From positions 248,001-312,000 of the forward strand of contig OY723300.1 of NCBI GenBank assembly GCA_963210315.1: a stretch of 64,000 bases of DNA. Direction: 5' to 3'. The notes under the pieces are model-generated. The model ran no database searches, was not told where the DNA came from, and was given only the letters and a program-made list of their open reading frames with translations. Positions 42,604 through 55,400 of this stretch are shown piece by piece (within the stretch, counting starts at the first letter, position 1; each line of letters opens with the position of its first letter). Position numbers and translations under genes: made by a program. Origin of the DNA: Rhynchopus euleeides (lineage: Eukaryota > Euglenozoa > Diplonemea > Diplonemida > Diplonemidae).

Positions 42604-44670
42604 TCATGGAAAGGCGGCAGCAACGACGTTGCTGTCGCGGCGCAGCGGGGCACACGCGTGGATGAAGGCGTCTGGGTCGGCACGCACAGCCGCCAGCACC
42701 ACCTCCTTGTCGCAGCACAGCGCTGTGGGGGCGTACTTCAGGGCACGTCCCTCCTGGCGCACAGCCGCCAGCACCACCTCACGCTTGTTCCGTAGTGTGT
42801 GGTCGGCGAAGCACAGCGCATATCCCGAACTCGTCACGGCTGCGAGGACCACCTCCTCGTCACCACAGAACACAGGATCGGCGAACTGCAGGGCACCGCC
42901 GTGTGCACGAGCCGCTTGAAGAACAACCGACCTGTCGCTTCGCAGTGAAGGGTCAGCGTACTGCAGCGCCCTCCCGTCCTGCAACACGGCCGCCAGTTGA
43001 AGCTCCTTGTCACGGCACAGTGAAGCACTGGCGTAGCGAAGAGCGCACCCGCACTTGCGTACGGCTGCAAGCATGAAGTCTCTGTTGCTGAAAAATGAAG
43101 GGTCGGCGTGTTCGAGAGCATCTCCGTCAGTGTGTGTGGCTGCGAGCAGCACCTCCTCGTCCTGAAGGAATGTCTCAGCATATTTGAGTACCCGATGCGA
43201 CGAGTCAGACTTCACAGCAGCAAGCACGACCTCGCGATCTTTGCACAGGTTGGATGAAGCACACTCCAAAACATTACCCTTCTTCATCGCGGCTGTGAGG
43301 ACCACATCTCTGTTGCTGCGGATCGACTCGTCACAGCCCCGCAAGGCCCACGGGTCCTGTGCCACCGCAGCAAGCTGCACCTCCCTGTCGCTGGACGTAG
43401 ACGAATGGGCGTACAGCAAGGCATATCCCCGCAGCTTGACACACTGCAGCACGAAGTCTCTGTTGGTGCGAAGCGAGATGTCTGCTGCTCTGAGCACATG
43501 TGGGTGACGCCGCACACCTGCCAGCACCACCTCCTCGTCCTTCTTCAAGTGTGAGGGTGCACAGCGCAGTGCAAAGGCCTGACCCGACGCTCTGCTGCGC
43601 ATCGCAGCGAGCACCACCTCCCTGTCGCCCTGCAGGGAAGGGTCGGCCTGTTGGAGTGCAGCAGGGTAGGTCTCGACTGCTGCAAGGATGAGGTCTCGGT
43701 CTTGGTGAAGCGGCACGTCTGAGCACGACTCCTCCGGCTCGGGGATGTACCCAAGCGCACTACCGTTCCACAGGACAGCCTCGCGTTGGAACTCCGTGTC
43801 GTGGCGCAGTGCGGAAGAGGCTTTGTTGAAGTTGCTTCCGGAATGACGCGCGGCAGTCAGCATCACCTCCCTGTCGTCAGTCTGTAGTGCTTCTCTGACA
43901 AGAAGGTGCTTGCGAGCTGCAGCACTTACCGTCATCGCCATCTGCCTGTTGCTGCGGAGGGACTCATGGGCGAACCTGAGTGATTTGTCGTTGCATTGAA
44001 CAGCTGCCATGACGATCTCCCTGTCGGCCTGCAGTGCTGCATCCACATGCTTGAGTGCATAACCCCTGCGCTGCACAAGAGTGAGGACGAAGGGTTTGTT
44101 GCTGAGCAGTGCAGGTGATGCAAAGCCGATATCAGGTGAAGCGAAGGAAGTCATCAGCACCACATCCTCATCAGCGCGCAGGTCTTCGGAAGCGTGTTGA
44201 AGTGCGCCACTGTGACTGCGGACCGCTGCGGTGACGATGCATTTGTCACTGCGGAATGAGTCGTCGAGGTGCTGCAACGCCTCGCCATCACACCGCACCA
44301 CCGCAAGCGCGACATCACGCAGACACAGTGCCCAGGCAGGTATGGTCTTCATGTCAACGTCAGACTGAGACGGGTTGTCACGCTTCTGCTTCTGCAACAC
44401 CTTCACGAAGCGAGCACCCGTGAGGGCGACGTCGATGGAGCACCCGTGCGAGACACCTGCGGCACCGGACAGAGAAGTGATGTCGTCGAGCACCACCCCA
44501 TCCACCGAGAGCACCACGTCCTCGGGAAGCGCGTCGGGAGGGGACCCGAGCACCACATCGAGTGCGTTTGCCTTGAGATGAATCGGGGTGTCGCCCTCCC
44601 CGATGTGCACCGCATGCTGCTCCCCACACAGCCTGTCCTTCAGGAACACCTCCATTCCTTCACCTGACAT
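42604..44670 (-). CDS. DUF4116-like repeat protein
   Basis: A single frame of 688 residues runs from the Met at 44670 (MSGEGMEVFLKDR) to a stop at 42604. In-frame codons continue upstream to 44787, but a TCTGGTGTGTGGT-rich stretch and an ACACAG acceptor just before 44680 suggest a spliced 5' untranslated region, so I chose 44670. Residues about 6-85 could form a ubiquitin-like beta-grasp fold (MEVFLKDRL, VLSVDGVVLDDITSL). From about residue 100 to the end there are about 22 head-to-tail units of about 25 residues with consensus R-E-V-V-L-A-A-V-x(4)-A-L-x-Y-A-x(3)-L-x-x-D, the signature of DUF4116 domains (two units per domain) common in protist genomes. Function is unknown; a helical solenoid is likely. 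It lies 314 bp from the right end of the nested transposon cluster. Confidence 0.85.
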   Translation of the reverse strand: MSGEGMEVFLKDRLCGEQHAVHIGEGDTPIHLKANALDVVLGSPPDALPEDVVLSVDGVVLDDITSLSGAAGVSHGCSIDVALTGARFVKVLQKQKRDNPSQSDVDMKTIPAWALCLRDVALAVVRCDGEALQHLDDSFRSDKCIVTAAVRSHSGALQHASEDLRADEDVVLMTSFASPDIGFASPALLSNKPFVLTLVQRRGYALKHVDAALQADREIVMAAVQCNDKSLRFAHESLRSNRQMAMTVSAAARKHLLVREALQTDDREVMLTAARHSGSNFNKASSALRHDTEFQREAVLWNGSALGYIPEPEESCSDVPLHQDRDLILAAVETYPAALQQADPSLQGDREVVLAAMRSRASGQAFALRCAPSHLKKDEEVVLAGVRRHPHVLRAADISLRTNRDFVLQCVKLRGYALLYAHSSTSSDREVQLAAVAQDPWALRGCDESIRSNRDVVLTAAMKKGNVLECASSNLCKDREVVLAAVKSDSSHRVLKYAETFLQDEEVLLAATHTDGDALEHADPSFFSNRDFMLAAVRKCGCALRYASASLCRDKELQLAAVLQDGRALQYADPSLRSDRSVVLQAARAHGGALQFADPVFCGDEEVVLAAVTSSGYALCFADHTLRNKREVVLAAVRQEGRALKYAPTALCCDKEVVLAAVRADPDAFIHACAPLRRDSNVVAAAFP

Positions 44671-46507
44671 CCTTCGTCTTCCCTGTGTGTCTGGTGGTGG
44701 TGCGGTGTGTGGCGTGGTGCAACAACTGCAATACCAAGAGCACATCCTCTTCTTGTGGGGCGTGGGGTGGGGTGGTGTGCACAACACACAAGCGAGGGGA
44801 GTGATGGGCAGGGGCTGGGGTGGGTGGGGGTCAGCTTCTTGGGGAGACAGGGGGAGGGGAGTGCCTCAAGCAAACTGCAGGCACCTGCCTGCACAGGTGG
44901 ATTGCTGTGGCACAGCCCCCTATGCAGCAAGGCTCTGATGCAATGCTGTTGGGCATTGACCTAGTCCTGTGAGTAACGGGGAACACCCGCAGTCACTGCA
45001 CCCAAGTCTGTAGGGAGGAAGGCTTGTTCCTGGAGCTCGAGTGATTCAACACCTACACCTTCTACTACGTCTTTGCCAGCCACATTCACAACTGTAGTCC
45101 AAGCTGAAACAAGACAGCGCATGCCAAGGCGGGTGGTCTGTGCCGTTACCGCTACCAATATTATCCTCCAGCTGCGGGCAACCCTGCGGGAATCACAACG
45201 CCGCTGATCAGCGGATCGAGCACGGCAGCGTGGGTGATTTCTTCCCTCACGTGTGGCCAGGCACTCGTTGCAGGAACATGAATGGTGCAGTCAGGTTCCT
45301 TCTGTCTTTAAGTTAAAGTGAAAGTCACAAGCCATGTTGGCTTCAGGGAATGGACCAATGTTGCTTTAACTGGTGTCATCATGTGCTGAGCATCCCGGCA
45401 CATCCTGCCTGGGACACACATCGGGGGGGGGGGGGGGTAGGGGTGGGTATACCCCCCCCTATACGCCTGAGAAAATAACATTTTTCGGGAACACCAAAAA
45501 GTACCTCAGGAGGGTGTCCTAAATTTAGGAAATTTTTAAAAAATTTGGAAAAATTTGGGGGATTTTTTGAAAAAATGGCGAAAAAAAGGGTGTGGGGAGT
45601 TGGGTCCAGTTTAGCAAAGTCCGTGTATTTGGACGCGGCCCCTCAGATAAGGAAGCCGCGTCTCAGGTGCAGGATGTGGGGTGTTGTCGATTTTTCAGGG
45701 TTCGACATTCTCGGACTGGACGGAGAGAAACGGTGGGTGCAACTCTGATCAGAAAAAACTTCAACCGAAAAAACGGGGTGTAGCTCCCTGACTGACGAGC
45801 AGCGGGAGGTGGCGAAGAGAAGCTCCTCATGCGTGGCGGCCTCCCTCGTTCGCGGCGGGAGAGGCATCCGGGGGTACGAGAGCGGCACCCGCCTGAGTTC
45901 TTTATGGAACCCACAAACCTGGGTGGTAGCCGGCCTCACGGATGTGAGGTTGGAAATGCTCCGGGAGACAGCCGATGGCGCCTCAACGCCACAGGCTATC
46001 GTTGCCGGCTTGGTGCCCATATGGTGCAAGATGAGCGGCGGAATCCGCGAACTTCGGGAACTATCAGGTAGTTTGAACGCTGAAGACTGCCCCGCCAGGC
46101 TGAATGGGAGTCACAACGCGATGAGGAACAAGGATCAGCAGCGCCCTTTCCGGCAAACACAGGGCAGCTCTCCCTGAGCAGCTGGGAATGAAACGGGACG
46201 GAACTAACGAGCAGCAGCGAAAATGTTGCAGAGCACCAGTAACCACAACGAGTCCATGACACAAGTGGAACTGCAGACACGGGGCAGCCTAGAAACGGAC
46301 GCAGTCGCAGGAGACCACCTCCACTGTCAGAACGAGCAGAACTGAGAGACACTCAATGGGATGGAGCGGAATCACTGTAACGGGGACACACTGATGGCAC
46401 ACAGTACAGACAGACAGAAGTCAGAGTGAAACGGTTGTACAAAGGGCTCGGCTTCACCGACGTCCTTAGTACAGAGTGAAACGACGACGCCGCCGAAGGC
46501 GGCCAAT
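44671..46507. other. Intergenic spacer
   Basis: This holds the presumed 5' region of the DUF4116-like gene, then unassigned sequence. At 45589-45619 the block TGTGGGGAGTTGGGTCCAGT repeats one found at about 37423-37453 inside a nested element, and C/G runs at 45423-45467 precede it. The frame 45809-46177 (plus) is open but shows no recognisable domain. Confidence 0.5.
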
Positions 46508-49431
46508 CCGCCGCCCGAAGGGCGGCGGAAAAATTTTTGGGGTGTTTTTGGGTGAAAAACCGGGCAACCTGGGCCCTTTGGGACCACATAGGCCAGGAAA
46601 GGCCAAAATTTTCGATTTTTTCGGAAATTTTTCGGTTTTTCAGAGTGTGGCAGTCCGCAGATACAGATTTTCGGGTCGGAAAAAAAATTTTTTTCGACCC
46701 AAAAAAATCGGATTTTTTCGGGGAGGGTCTCCGGTGGCCCCCCCTGGATTTCCTGATTTTTCCCGATTTTTCCTGATTTTCGGATTTTGCTCGAAATTTG
46801 CTCTTGTGTCAACCAGTGGCAAAATTTTCGGAAAATCGGGAAAAATCAGGAAAATCCGGAGAACCGGACACCCTCCTAGATTCTGGGGGGGTGAAACGGC
46901 GGAAAAATTTTTGGGGTGTTTTTGGGTGAAAAACCGGGCAACCTGGGCCCTTTGGGACCACATAGGCCAGGAAAGGCCAAAATTTTCGATTTTTTCGGAA
47001 ATTTTTCGGTTTTTCAGAGTGTGGCAGTCCGCAGATACAGATTTTCGGGTCGGAAAAAAAAATTTTTTTCGACCCAAAAAAATCGGATTTTTTCGGGGAG
47101 GGTCTCCGGTGGCCCCCCCTGGATTTCCTGATTTTTCCCGATTTTTCCTGATTTTCGGATTTTGCTCGAAATTTGCTCTTGTGTCAACCAGTGGCAAAAT
47201 TTTCGGAAAATCGGGAAAAATCAGGAAAATCCGGAGAACCGGACACCCTCCTAGATTCTGGGGGGGTGAAACGGCGGAAAAATTTTTGGGGTGTTTTTGG
47301 GTGAAAAACCGGGCAACCTGGGCCCTTTGGGACCACATAGGCCAGGAAAGGCCAAAATTTTCGATTTTTTCGGAAATTTTTCGGTTTTTCAGAGTGTGGC
47401 AGTCCGCAGATACAGATTTTCGGGTCGGAAAAAAAAATTTTTTTCGACCCAAAAAAATCGGATTTTTTCGGGGAGGGTCTCCGGTGGCCCCCCCTGGATT
47501 TCCTGATTTTTCCCGATTTTTCCTGATTTTCGGATTTTGCTCGAAATTTGCTCTTGTGTCAACCAGTGGCAAAATTTTCGGAAAATCGGGAAAAATCAGG
47601 AAAATCCGGAGAACCGGACACCCTCCTAGATTCTGGGGGGGTGAAACGGCGGAAAAATTTTTGGGGTGTTTTTGGGTGAAAAACCGGGCAACCTGGGCCC
47701 TTTGGGACCACATAGGCCAGGAAAGGCCAAAATTTTCGATTTTTTCGGAAATTTTTCGGTTTTTCAGAGTGTGGCAGTCCGCAGATACAGATTTTCGGGT
47801 CGGAAAAAAAAATTTTTTTCGACCCAAAAAAATCGGATTTTTTCGGGGAGGGTCTCCGGTGGCCCCCCCTGGATTTCCTGATTTTTCCCGATTTTTCCTG
47901 ATTTTCGGATTTTGCTCGAAATTTGCTCTTGTGTCAACCAGTGGCAAAATTTTCGGAAAATCGGGAAAAATCAGGAAAATCCGGAGAACCGGACACCCTC
48001 CTAGATTCTGGGGGGGTGAAACGGCGGAAAAATTTTTGGGGTGTTTTTGGGTGAAAAACCGGGCAACCTGGGCCCTTTGGGACCACATAGGCCAGGAAAG
48101 GCCAAAATTTTCGATTTTTTCGGAAATTTTTCGGTTTTTCAGAGTGTGGCAGTCCGCAGATACAGATTTTCGGGTCGGAAAAAAAAATTTTTTTCGACCC
48201 AAAAAAATCGGATTTTTTCGGGGAGGGTCTCCGGTGGCCCCCCCTGGATTTCCTGATTTTTCCCGATTTTTCCTGATTTTCGGATTTTGCTCGAAATTTG
48301 CTCTTGTGTCAACCAGTGGCAAAATTTTCGGAAAATCGGGAAAAATCAGGAAAATCCGGAGAACCGGACACCCTCCTAGATTCTGGGGGGGTGAAACGGC
48401 GGAAAAATTTTTGGGGTGTTTTTGGGTGAAAAACCGGGCAACCTGGGCCCTTTGGGACCACATAGGCCAGGAAAGGCCAAAATTTTCGATTTTTTCGGAA
48501 ATTTTTCGGTTTTTCAGAGTGTGGCAGTCCGCAGATACAGATTTTCGGGTCGGAAAAAAAATTTTTTTTCGACCCAAAAAAATCGGATTTTTTCGGGGAG
48601 GGTCTCCGGTGGCCCCCCCTGGATTTCCTGATTTTTCCCGATTTTTCCTGATTTTCGGATTTTGCTCGAAATTTGCCCTTGTGTCAACCAGTGGCAAAAT
48701 TTTCGGAAAATCGGGAAAAATCAGGAAAATCCGGAGAACCGGACACCCTCCTAGATTCTGGGGGGGTGAAACGGCGGAAAAATTTTTGGGGTGTTTTTGG
48801 GTGAAAAACCGGGCAACCTGGGCCCTTTGGGACCACATAGGCCAGGAAAGGCCAAAATTTTCGATTTTTTCGGAAATTTTTCGGTTTTTCAGAGTGTGGC
48901 AGTCCGCAGATACAGATTTTCGGGTCGGAAAAAAATTTTTTTTTCGACCCAAAAAAATCGGATTTTTTCGGGGAGGGTCTCCGGTGGCCCCCCCTGGATT
49001 TCCTGATTTTTCCCGATTTTTCCTGATTTTCGGATTTTGCTCGAAATTTGCCCTTGTGTCAACCAGTGGCAAAATTTTCGGAAAATCGGGAAAAATCAGG
49101 AAAATCCGGAGAACCGGACACCCTCCTAGATTCTGGGGGGGTGAAACGGCGGAAAAATTTTTGGGGTGTTTTTGGGTGAAAAACCGGGCAACCTGGGCCC
49201 TTTGGGACCACATAGGCCAGGAAAGGCCAAAATTTTCGATTTTTTCGGAAATTTTTCGGTTTTTCAGAGTGTGGCAGTCCGCAGATACAGATTTTCGGGT
49301 CGGAAAAAAAATTTTTTTTCGACCCAAAAAAATCGGATTTTTTCGGGGAGGGTCTCCGGTGGCCCCCCCTGGATTTCCTGATTTTTCCCGATTTTTCCTG
49401 ATTTTCGGATTTTGCTCGAAATTTGCCCTTG
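46508..49431. repeat. 375-bp satellite array, left block (about 7.8 units)
   Basis: Units repeat at exactly 375 bp, for example the GTTTTTGGGTGAAAAACCGG motif recurring every 375 bp. Units differ only at a few positions and in the length of one A/T run. Units 1-5 read TTTGCTCTTGTG where later units read TTTGCCCTTGTG. Since 375 is a multiple of three and few stops exist, long open frames occur on both strands (about 990 and 895 codons), but this is a property of the repeat, not evidence of a gene. The block is cut at 49431 by the retrotransposon. Confidence 0.95.
49396..49431. repeat. 36-bp target-site duplication, left copy
   Basis: This satellite segment, starting TCCTGATTTTCGG and ending TTTGCCCTTG, recurs exactly at 56784-56819 on the other side of the retrotransposon. 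It marks the precise insertion site. The left copy is directly followed by AACCAACGA, the first bases of the element. Confidence 0.95.
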
Positions 49432-52400
49432 AACCAACGATTTCTTAAGCTACAGTTTCTGTACTTCATTGCCTGCCATCCGCTTCCGCCCCACCCCCCC
49501 CCCCCCCCTCCCCAATTTTCGTGTTTGTCTTACTCAACAACCCCCTCCCCAAGCTCGGTAACTGCCCGGTGAATATCTTCACAACGGGAAGGTACAAACC
49601 GAGCCAATAGATTTCCCCGTTCCCCACTTTTCAAAACCCAACAAACATCGAAAAAAAACCCTCCCTCACCCCCCCCATCCCCCCCACCCCGGCGGATGAC
49701 GATGCTGGGACTTCTCGCGGCGGTGATAGCGGCGAGCTGGGCGGCAGTGACAGCGGCGAGCTGGGCCAAGCCGGCCAGAAGAAGGCGACGCGGGCGATGG
49801 CGGGCGAGAAGGAGGGGGCGGCTGACGGCCCTCCTGGGGCGGCGGAGCAGGCGAGCGGGCCGAGTGGTACCGTGCGCCGTCCTCTTAGCAGGGCGAAACG
49901 ATGCGCATAGAGCCCGTCAGTGGCTCCGGGCCCGGTCCCTGGGTGCGCACCCAGAAACGCGTGGGGGAACCCACAGGCGCGTGGTCGACAGCCACGCCCG
50001 CGGTTTACCGCGAAGCCAGTCTTCGACTGGGAGAGCAGATCGGCGCGCGACCCGGGGCACCCCGACCGGTGCCCCCACAGCAGATAGGGAGGGAGGGGTC
50101 GTGGGGGCCGGGCCTTTCCCCTCGGGTGTCTCTTCCTGTTGTGCTGTCTTCCCCGAGTTTCTCCTCTCGCTCCCTGTCTACCTTGTCCCCTTCCGTCCAC
50201 CCATCCCCCGCCCCACCCCACCCTCACCCCCTCCCCCACCCCCCACCTCACCCCCCCCGCCCCCCCCGCCGGGTGCATCGACACGGGGCATCCTCCGCTG
50301 GGGCGCAGCGTTGAGGTGGGTGGTGAGGAAGTGTGGCGAGTGGAAGGGGCCACGCACGCCCCTCCTTTTTATAAAAACGGGTGTACAGATAGTATGGCGA
50401 GCAAGGGGGATGCCGTCATGGGCGTGGGGGCCGGGTGGCCAAGAGGGACAGGTCGCGGTGCGGGGGAGTGGGGCGGAGCCGGTGCACCTCCTTCCCGGGG
50501 ACCTCAGGGGCGGTGCGGAAGAGGATAGCGCGATGGATGGGCGGGACTGGGCTGATGTTGATTCGACACTGCGCCTGCTGCACGCCTCCCGCATCCCCAA
50601 TTCCGCCACGGGGGATTGCGGGTACTGGGCCCTGGGTTTCGAGGCTGAAGTGATCGGGGCGCGTCGAGCTGACCTCGCCAAGTCGGCCAAGTCGCGACCG
50701 GAACTGGTGGCATTTTTCGGGGGGGCCAAGGAGGCTTTCCTGGCATATGCCAACGCGATCGGAGAGGACGGGTGGATGGACCACCTCACCCTGCAACTGG
50801 CGGCGCGGCTCTGGGACCTGCATATAGTGGTCATTCAACCGGGTGCTCATCGAGTCGTGGCGATCCGCCCCCGTAGTGTGAAGGATAGAGACCTCCTCAA
50901 GCGCACCCGGGTGATTGCTTTAGCTGGGGACCACTACGAACAAGTGGACATCCCAAGGGGCCAACTGCTAGACCTCATCAGGATGGCGCACCCCGCTTTC
51001 CTCACCACGGAGTCTGTAGGGGAGCAGGTTATCACCACGCCGGAGGGCATGGACGCAGCTACGGTGGAGGCAAAGTTGGTGCAAAGGGCCACGGACAAGG
51101 TGTACTGCCCGCACGACAGCTGTCGCACCTCCCTTATGCAATGTGGCGTGCCTATCCTCCGGGGGTCCATGCTGGGGCACCTGAACAAGCACGCAGCCAG
51201 GGGTGAAACGGTGACCCCCAGTGTCCTGCGCGCCATCGGGTATCGGGAGTGTGTTCGCTGCGAGAACGTCATCGCGCTCAAGTACACAGCGTGTTTGGCT
51301 TGTCGGCACAGACTCGAGCCGGAACCCGAAGCAGTGCCGGCGGGGGAAGGGGTGCAGGCAAAAGCCCTCCCAGGGCTCGAAGCAGTGAGAGCGGAGCACA
51401 TCAAGGTGTGGGAATCCGTGCCGCACCACCTCGTCGCATCATGGACGCGGACGTTTGCCGGTCTACTCCGGGAGGTGGCGGCCCACAACACAGTGCAGGC
51501 ATGGACAGCGCTGCTGCTGGCCCCGTCAGTCCTGCTACGGGGGGCGCGGATGGGGGACAGGATGGAGGGGACCATCAGGGACAGGCTGAGGACTTTCGAT
51601 CGCTGGGCGAAGGGGGACTTCAACCTGCTGTGGGTAGAAGCGTGCGAGAAGAAGGCGCAGCCGCCAAAAGTGGGGGGGCCCCCGCGCCCTGGCGAAATGG
51701 AAAGGCGTGTCGCGAAGTATGCACGGCAGAATCGCATGTCCGCGGCACACAAGAGCCTCATCCCTGAGGTGGTGGCGGAGAACACAGACAGCACGCGTGC
51801 AGCCCTTGAATCGAAACACCCGACCGGAGTTCCACCGCATGCGCGCGAACCAGCCCCTGCCACGTGCCGGCCTTTCACCCCGGCCGAAGTGATGAGTGCA
51901 CTCAAGACCTTCCCTAATGGGTCGGCCGGGGGTCAAGTGGGGCTACGCCCGGATCACGTCCGCCAGGCAGTTGAGTGTAAAGACGCGGCAGGGGCGAAGC
52001 CGTTGGCGTGGCTCACACAGGTGGTGAACCTGATGGCGTCAGGCAGGGCTCCGCAGGAGATCATGCCGATCCTGGCAGGCGCCAAGCTCACCGCCTTGAA
52101 GAAGAGCGACGGTGATGTGCGACCGATAGCGTGCGGTGAGACTCTGAGGAGGCTAACCGCCAAGCTGCTCTCCACTCGCCATAAAGACGCAGCACGGCGC
52201 ATCCTGATGAAAGGGAAGCAGGTGGGCGTCGCAGTTCAACGGGGACTCGAGGCGGGTGTAGCGGTGGTGGCACAGTGGGCGGAGCGCGCCAAGGCGACAG
52301 CCGCAGGTGGTGGGCCCCGGGATGCTGTCGTTCTTAAAATCGATTTCAAGAACGCGTTCAACTCTGTCCACCGGGAGGCGTTCCTAGAGGTGGTTGAACG

Positions 52401-55400
52401 AGACATCCCGGGCCTCCTCCCTTTCGCACAGTGGTGCTACGGGTCCCCCTCCACACTATCGTACAGTGGGCACGTCTTCCAGTCCACGTGTGGAGTTCAG
52501 CAGGGGGACCCCCTCGGACCACTTCTTTTCTCCCTAGCCATTAAAGAGCTAGCTGAGATGCTGGTCGGGCACTTCGCAGGGTGTGGAGGTAGTGTCTTCT
52601 ACCTGGACGACGGCGTGCTGATGGGGCCAGCGGGAGTCGTGAAGGAGGCGCTGGATTTCGTGGTGAAGTGGAGCAAGGAGAAGGGGTTGGAGGTCAAGCT
52701 GGACAAGTGTGAGCTTATCGACCTCAACCGCCTCTCGAAGACCGAGCTTGAAGCGCAAGGGTTCCTTCTTCGCCTCCCTGATGAGACTGACAAGCCGGGA
52801 GTGGTGTACCGTGAGGGGGGCGATTTCACCCTCCTGGGCACGCCCATAGGGTCGCGAGAGTTCTGCGAGCGCTACATGGACGAGAAGCTGGCTGAATTCG
52901 CGCCTTACCTTGAGGCGTTGGCGACGCTCGAAGACAGGCAGGTGGCCCTTGCTCTCCTCCGGCATTGCGAGGGTTTCGCGCGCCTGGTGTTCTACATGCG
53001 TGCACTGGGACATAGGGGTGCGACGGAATACCTGGCGAAGAGCGATGCGGCGGTCGAGAAGTGCCTGACTCGTATCCTCTGCCTGGCGGACGACACTCTC
53101 CCGGACGACGCCATGCGACAGGCGACGCTGCCGGTCCGGGTGGGTGGGCTCGGTATACGCCGTTCTACGGAGCACTGGCACGCCGCAGCGATGGCTTCCA
53201 TGCAGAACGGGTATCTGTTATGTCGGGAGTTGGACAAGGAGTTCACCTGGGATACGGCGGCGTGGCACACCCTGAGCTCGGCCTACAACAACGACGTGAG
53301 CGAGGGGGATGCTGTGGATTCGGAGTCCCGCCCCACGGAGATGGTGAAACAGAAGGACCTCTCCCTGGCCATCATCGACGTTCACCACCGAGACTTGCAC
53401 GAGCGGGCAGACGCCAGTGACAGAGCCAGGTACCGGTCCCTGTCACTCCCACATGCAGGGGCCACGTATGCGGGCAAGCTGACGGAAGAGACGCGTGTCG
53501 GGGGAGAGGAAATGGTTGTGGTGACGCGGCACAGGCTGGGCATCTCCCTCTTCGAGCCAGACGCCAAGTGCGGCAGGTGTGGGCAAGAGATGGACACGCA
53601 CGGCACCCACGCGCTGAACTGTAGGGTGGGGGGTGGGCCCACTCGGCGTCACGATGTCGTGCGGGACAGCCTGTACAGACTCGCGGTGGAAGCGGGTACG
53701 AGCCCCGAGATGGAGACGCTCCACATCCTTCCGGACTCCCAGGAGCGCCCCGGGGACATTGTCACTCGCCGGGTGTGGCCGCGGGTCATCGACGTGACGA
53801 TCCGCAATCCCCTCGCGGCTTCCGTGGTCCAAGCTGCTGCGAGGTTTACTGGAGCGGCGGCGGCAGCGGGGGAGGCAGAGAAGAACAGGAGGTATCGTGA
53901 TCCCTGCAGGAGATCTGGCCAGATTTTCGCGGCCTTTGCGATGGAGGCTTTCGGGGGTCTGGGGCCGTCGGCGCACCAGGTTTTCGGCAAGCTGGGCCGC
54001 CTAGCAGCGGAACGGACGGGGCGAAGCAGGGTTCTGGTCACCCAGAGCCACGCCACCAGAGTGAGTAGCGCGTACAGCCACATCCTGGGTCGAACACTCC
54101 TTGAATGCGGCCCCATATCGCCAGCAGCAGTGAGCCGGACGGCGTTGGCTACAGAGGCCGCGGCCCCCCTGAACCCGGACCACTTCATGCGGTTCTCGGT
54201 TGACTCGCGTGGGGAGGGGGAGGTGTTCATTGACCCTGATGAGGAGCGCCCTGTGCCCCAGGCGGACCCGGTCCCTCGGGCAGAGGCAGCACCGACATCT
54301 CCGTCCCCCTCTGTCGTCATCGAAAAGTGGAGAGACAAGCGAGGAGGGGCGCGAGTGGCTATTGAGGACCTGGCAGAGGGGCTTGGTAATGCTCTTACGA
54401 TGCCAGAACAGGTCGCCGCCTTGGGTGGGTCAGTGGCGGAGGGGGCCCCAGCAACGTGGGTGGTGGCGGTGACGGCCGCGGCGTGTGACCTGGGGTTTGA
54501 CATCGACGCTGACAAGCTTCTGCGCCTGGCGGTGGTGTGCGTCCGTCGAGCGCCCACACTCCGTCTGCTCCTCTCAGACCCCGACGAGTGGGCGGGGCGT
54601 ATGCTGGCTTCCGGGGGTGGCGAAGACGTGGACCAGGTGGCCCTCCGTGGGGTGGCGGTGGCCCTCGACGTCCACGCTGTGGTTTTTAGAGACAACCTCC
54701 CCCCTCTTCTCGTGGCCCCAGGTGAACCATGCCAAGCGCTTTTTGTGGGCGGCGTGGACGGGGGGTTCAAGCCGGTCACGGTGCCGGACCAGGTGGTGGA
54801 ACAGGTCACATACACGAAGTGTGTGGAGGTCGAGGTGCCGCAGGGCCCGGTTATCCCGGGGCGCGTGGATGTGTCGGGGTCACCGGGTTGCTGTCAGTTC
54901 TGTGCGTCGCTCTTCACCACGGCCGTGCGCCATGGGGAGTGTGGTCACTGCTCGAGGATGGTGTGCCCGACCTGCTGTGAGCTGGGCGAAGACGACACCA
55001 GGTGCGTCTGCACGCCACTACCTCTGCCACGCGAGGACCAAGGGGTGGCCCCTCATCCGCCGGGGCAAGCGGAGCCCCCTCCTCCGCCGCCGGCGAGCAC
55101 CGCACTGACAAAGGCTTTGCTGGAGGGCCGGGCCCCAGGGGGAGGGGACGGTCTGTCCAGGCTGCAACGGTCTTTGGGGATGCAGGAGTGCACGGGGTTC
55201 CGTTTCACACCAGGCGACTGCTTCTTCGATGCGGCGGCTTTCATTATGGGAGGCTCGGCGGCGGGCATGCGGAGGCTAGCCGTCCAGGCGGTGCTACGTG
55301 ACCCAGGCCTTTGTGCTCGGGCCGAGCCGAACAGCGAGTCCTGGGCTGCGGCCATGCGAGTCGAGGGTAGCCGGGACGAGGCTTCTTGGGCGGACCAGGT

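Noticed and set aside
46476-49448. A 990-codon plus-strand frame and an 895-codon minus-strand frame
   Set aside because: Both are translations of the 375-bp satellite, whose length is a multiple of three; equal openness on both strands and near-identical repeats argue against a gene.
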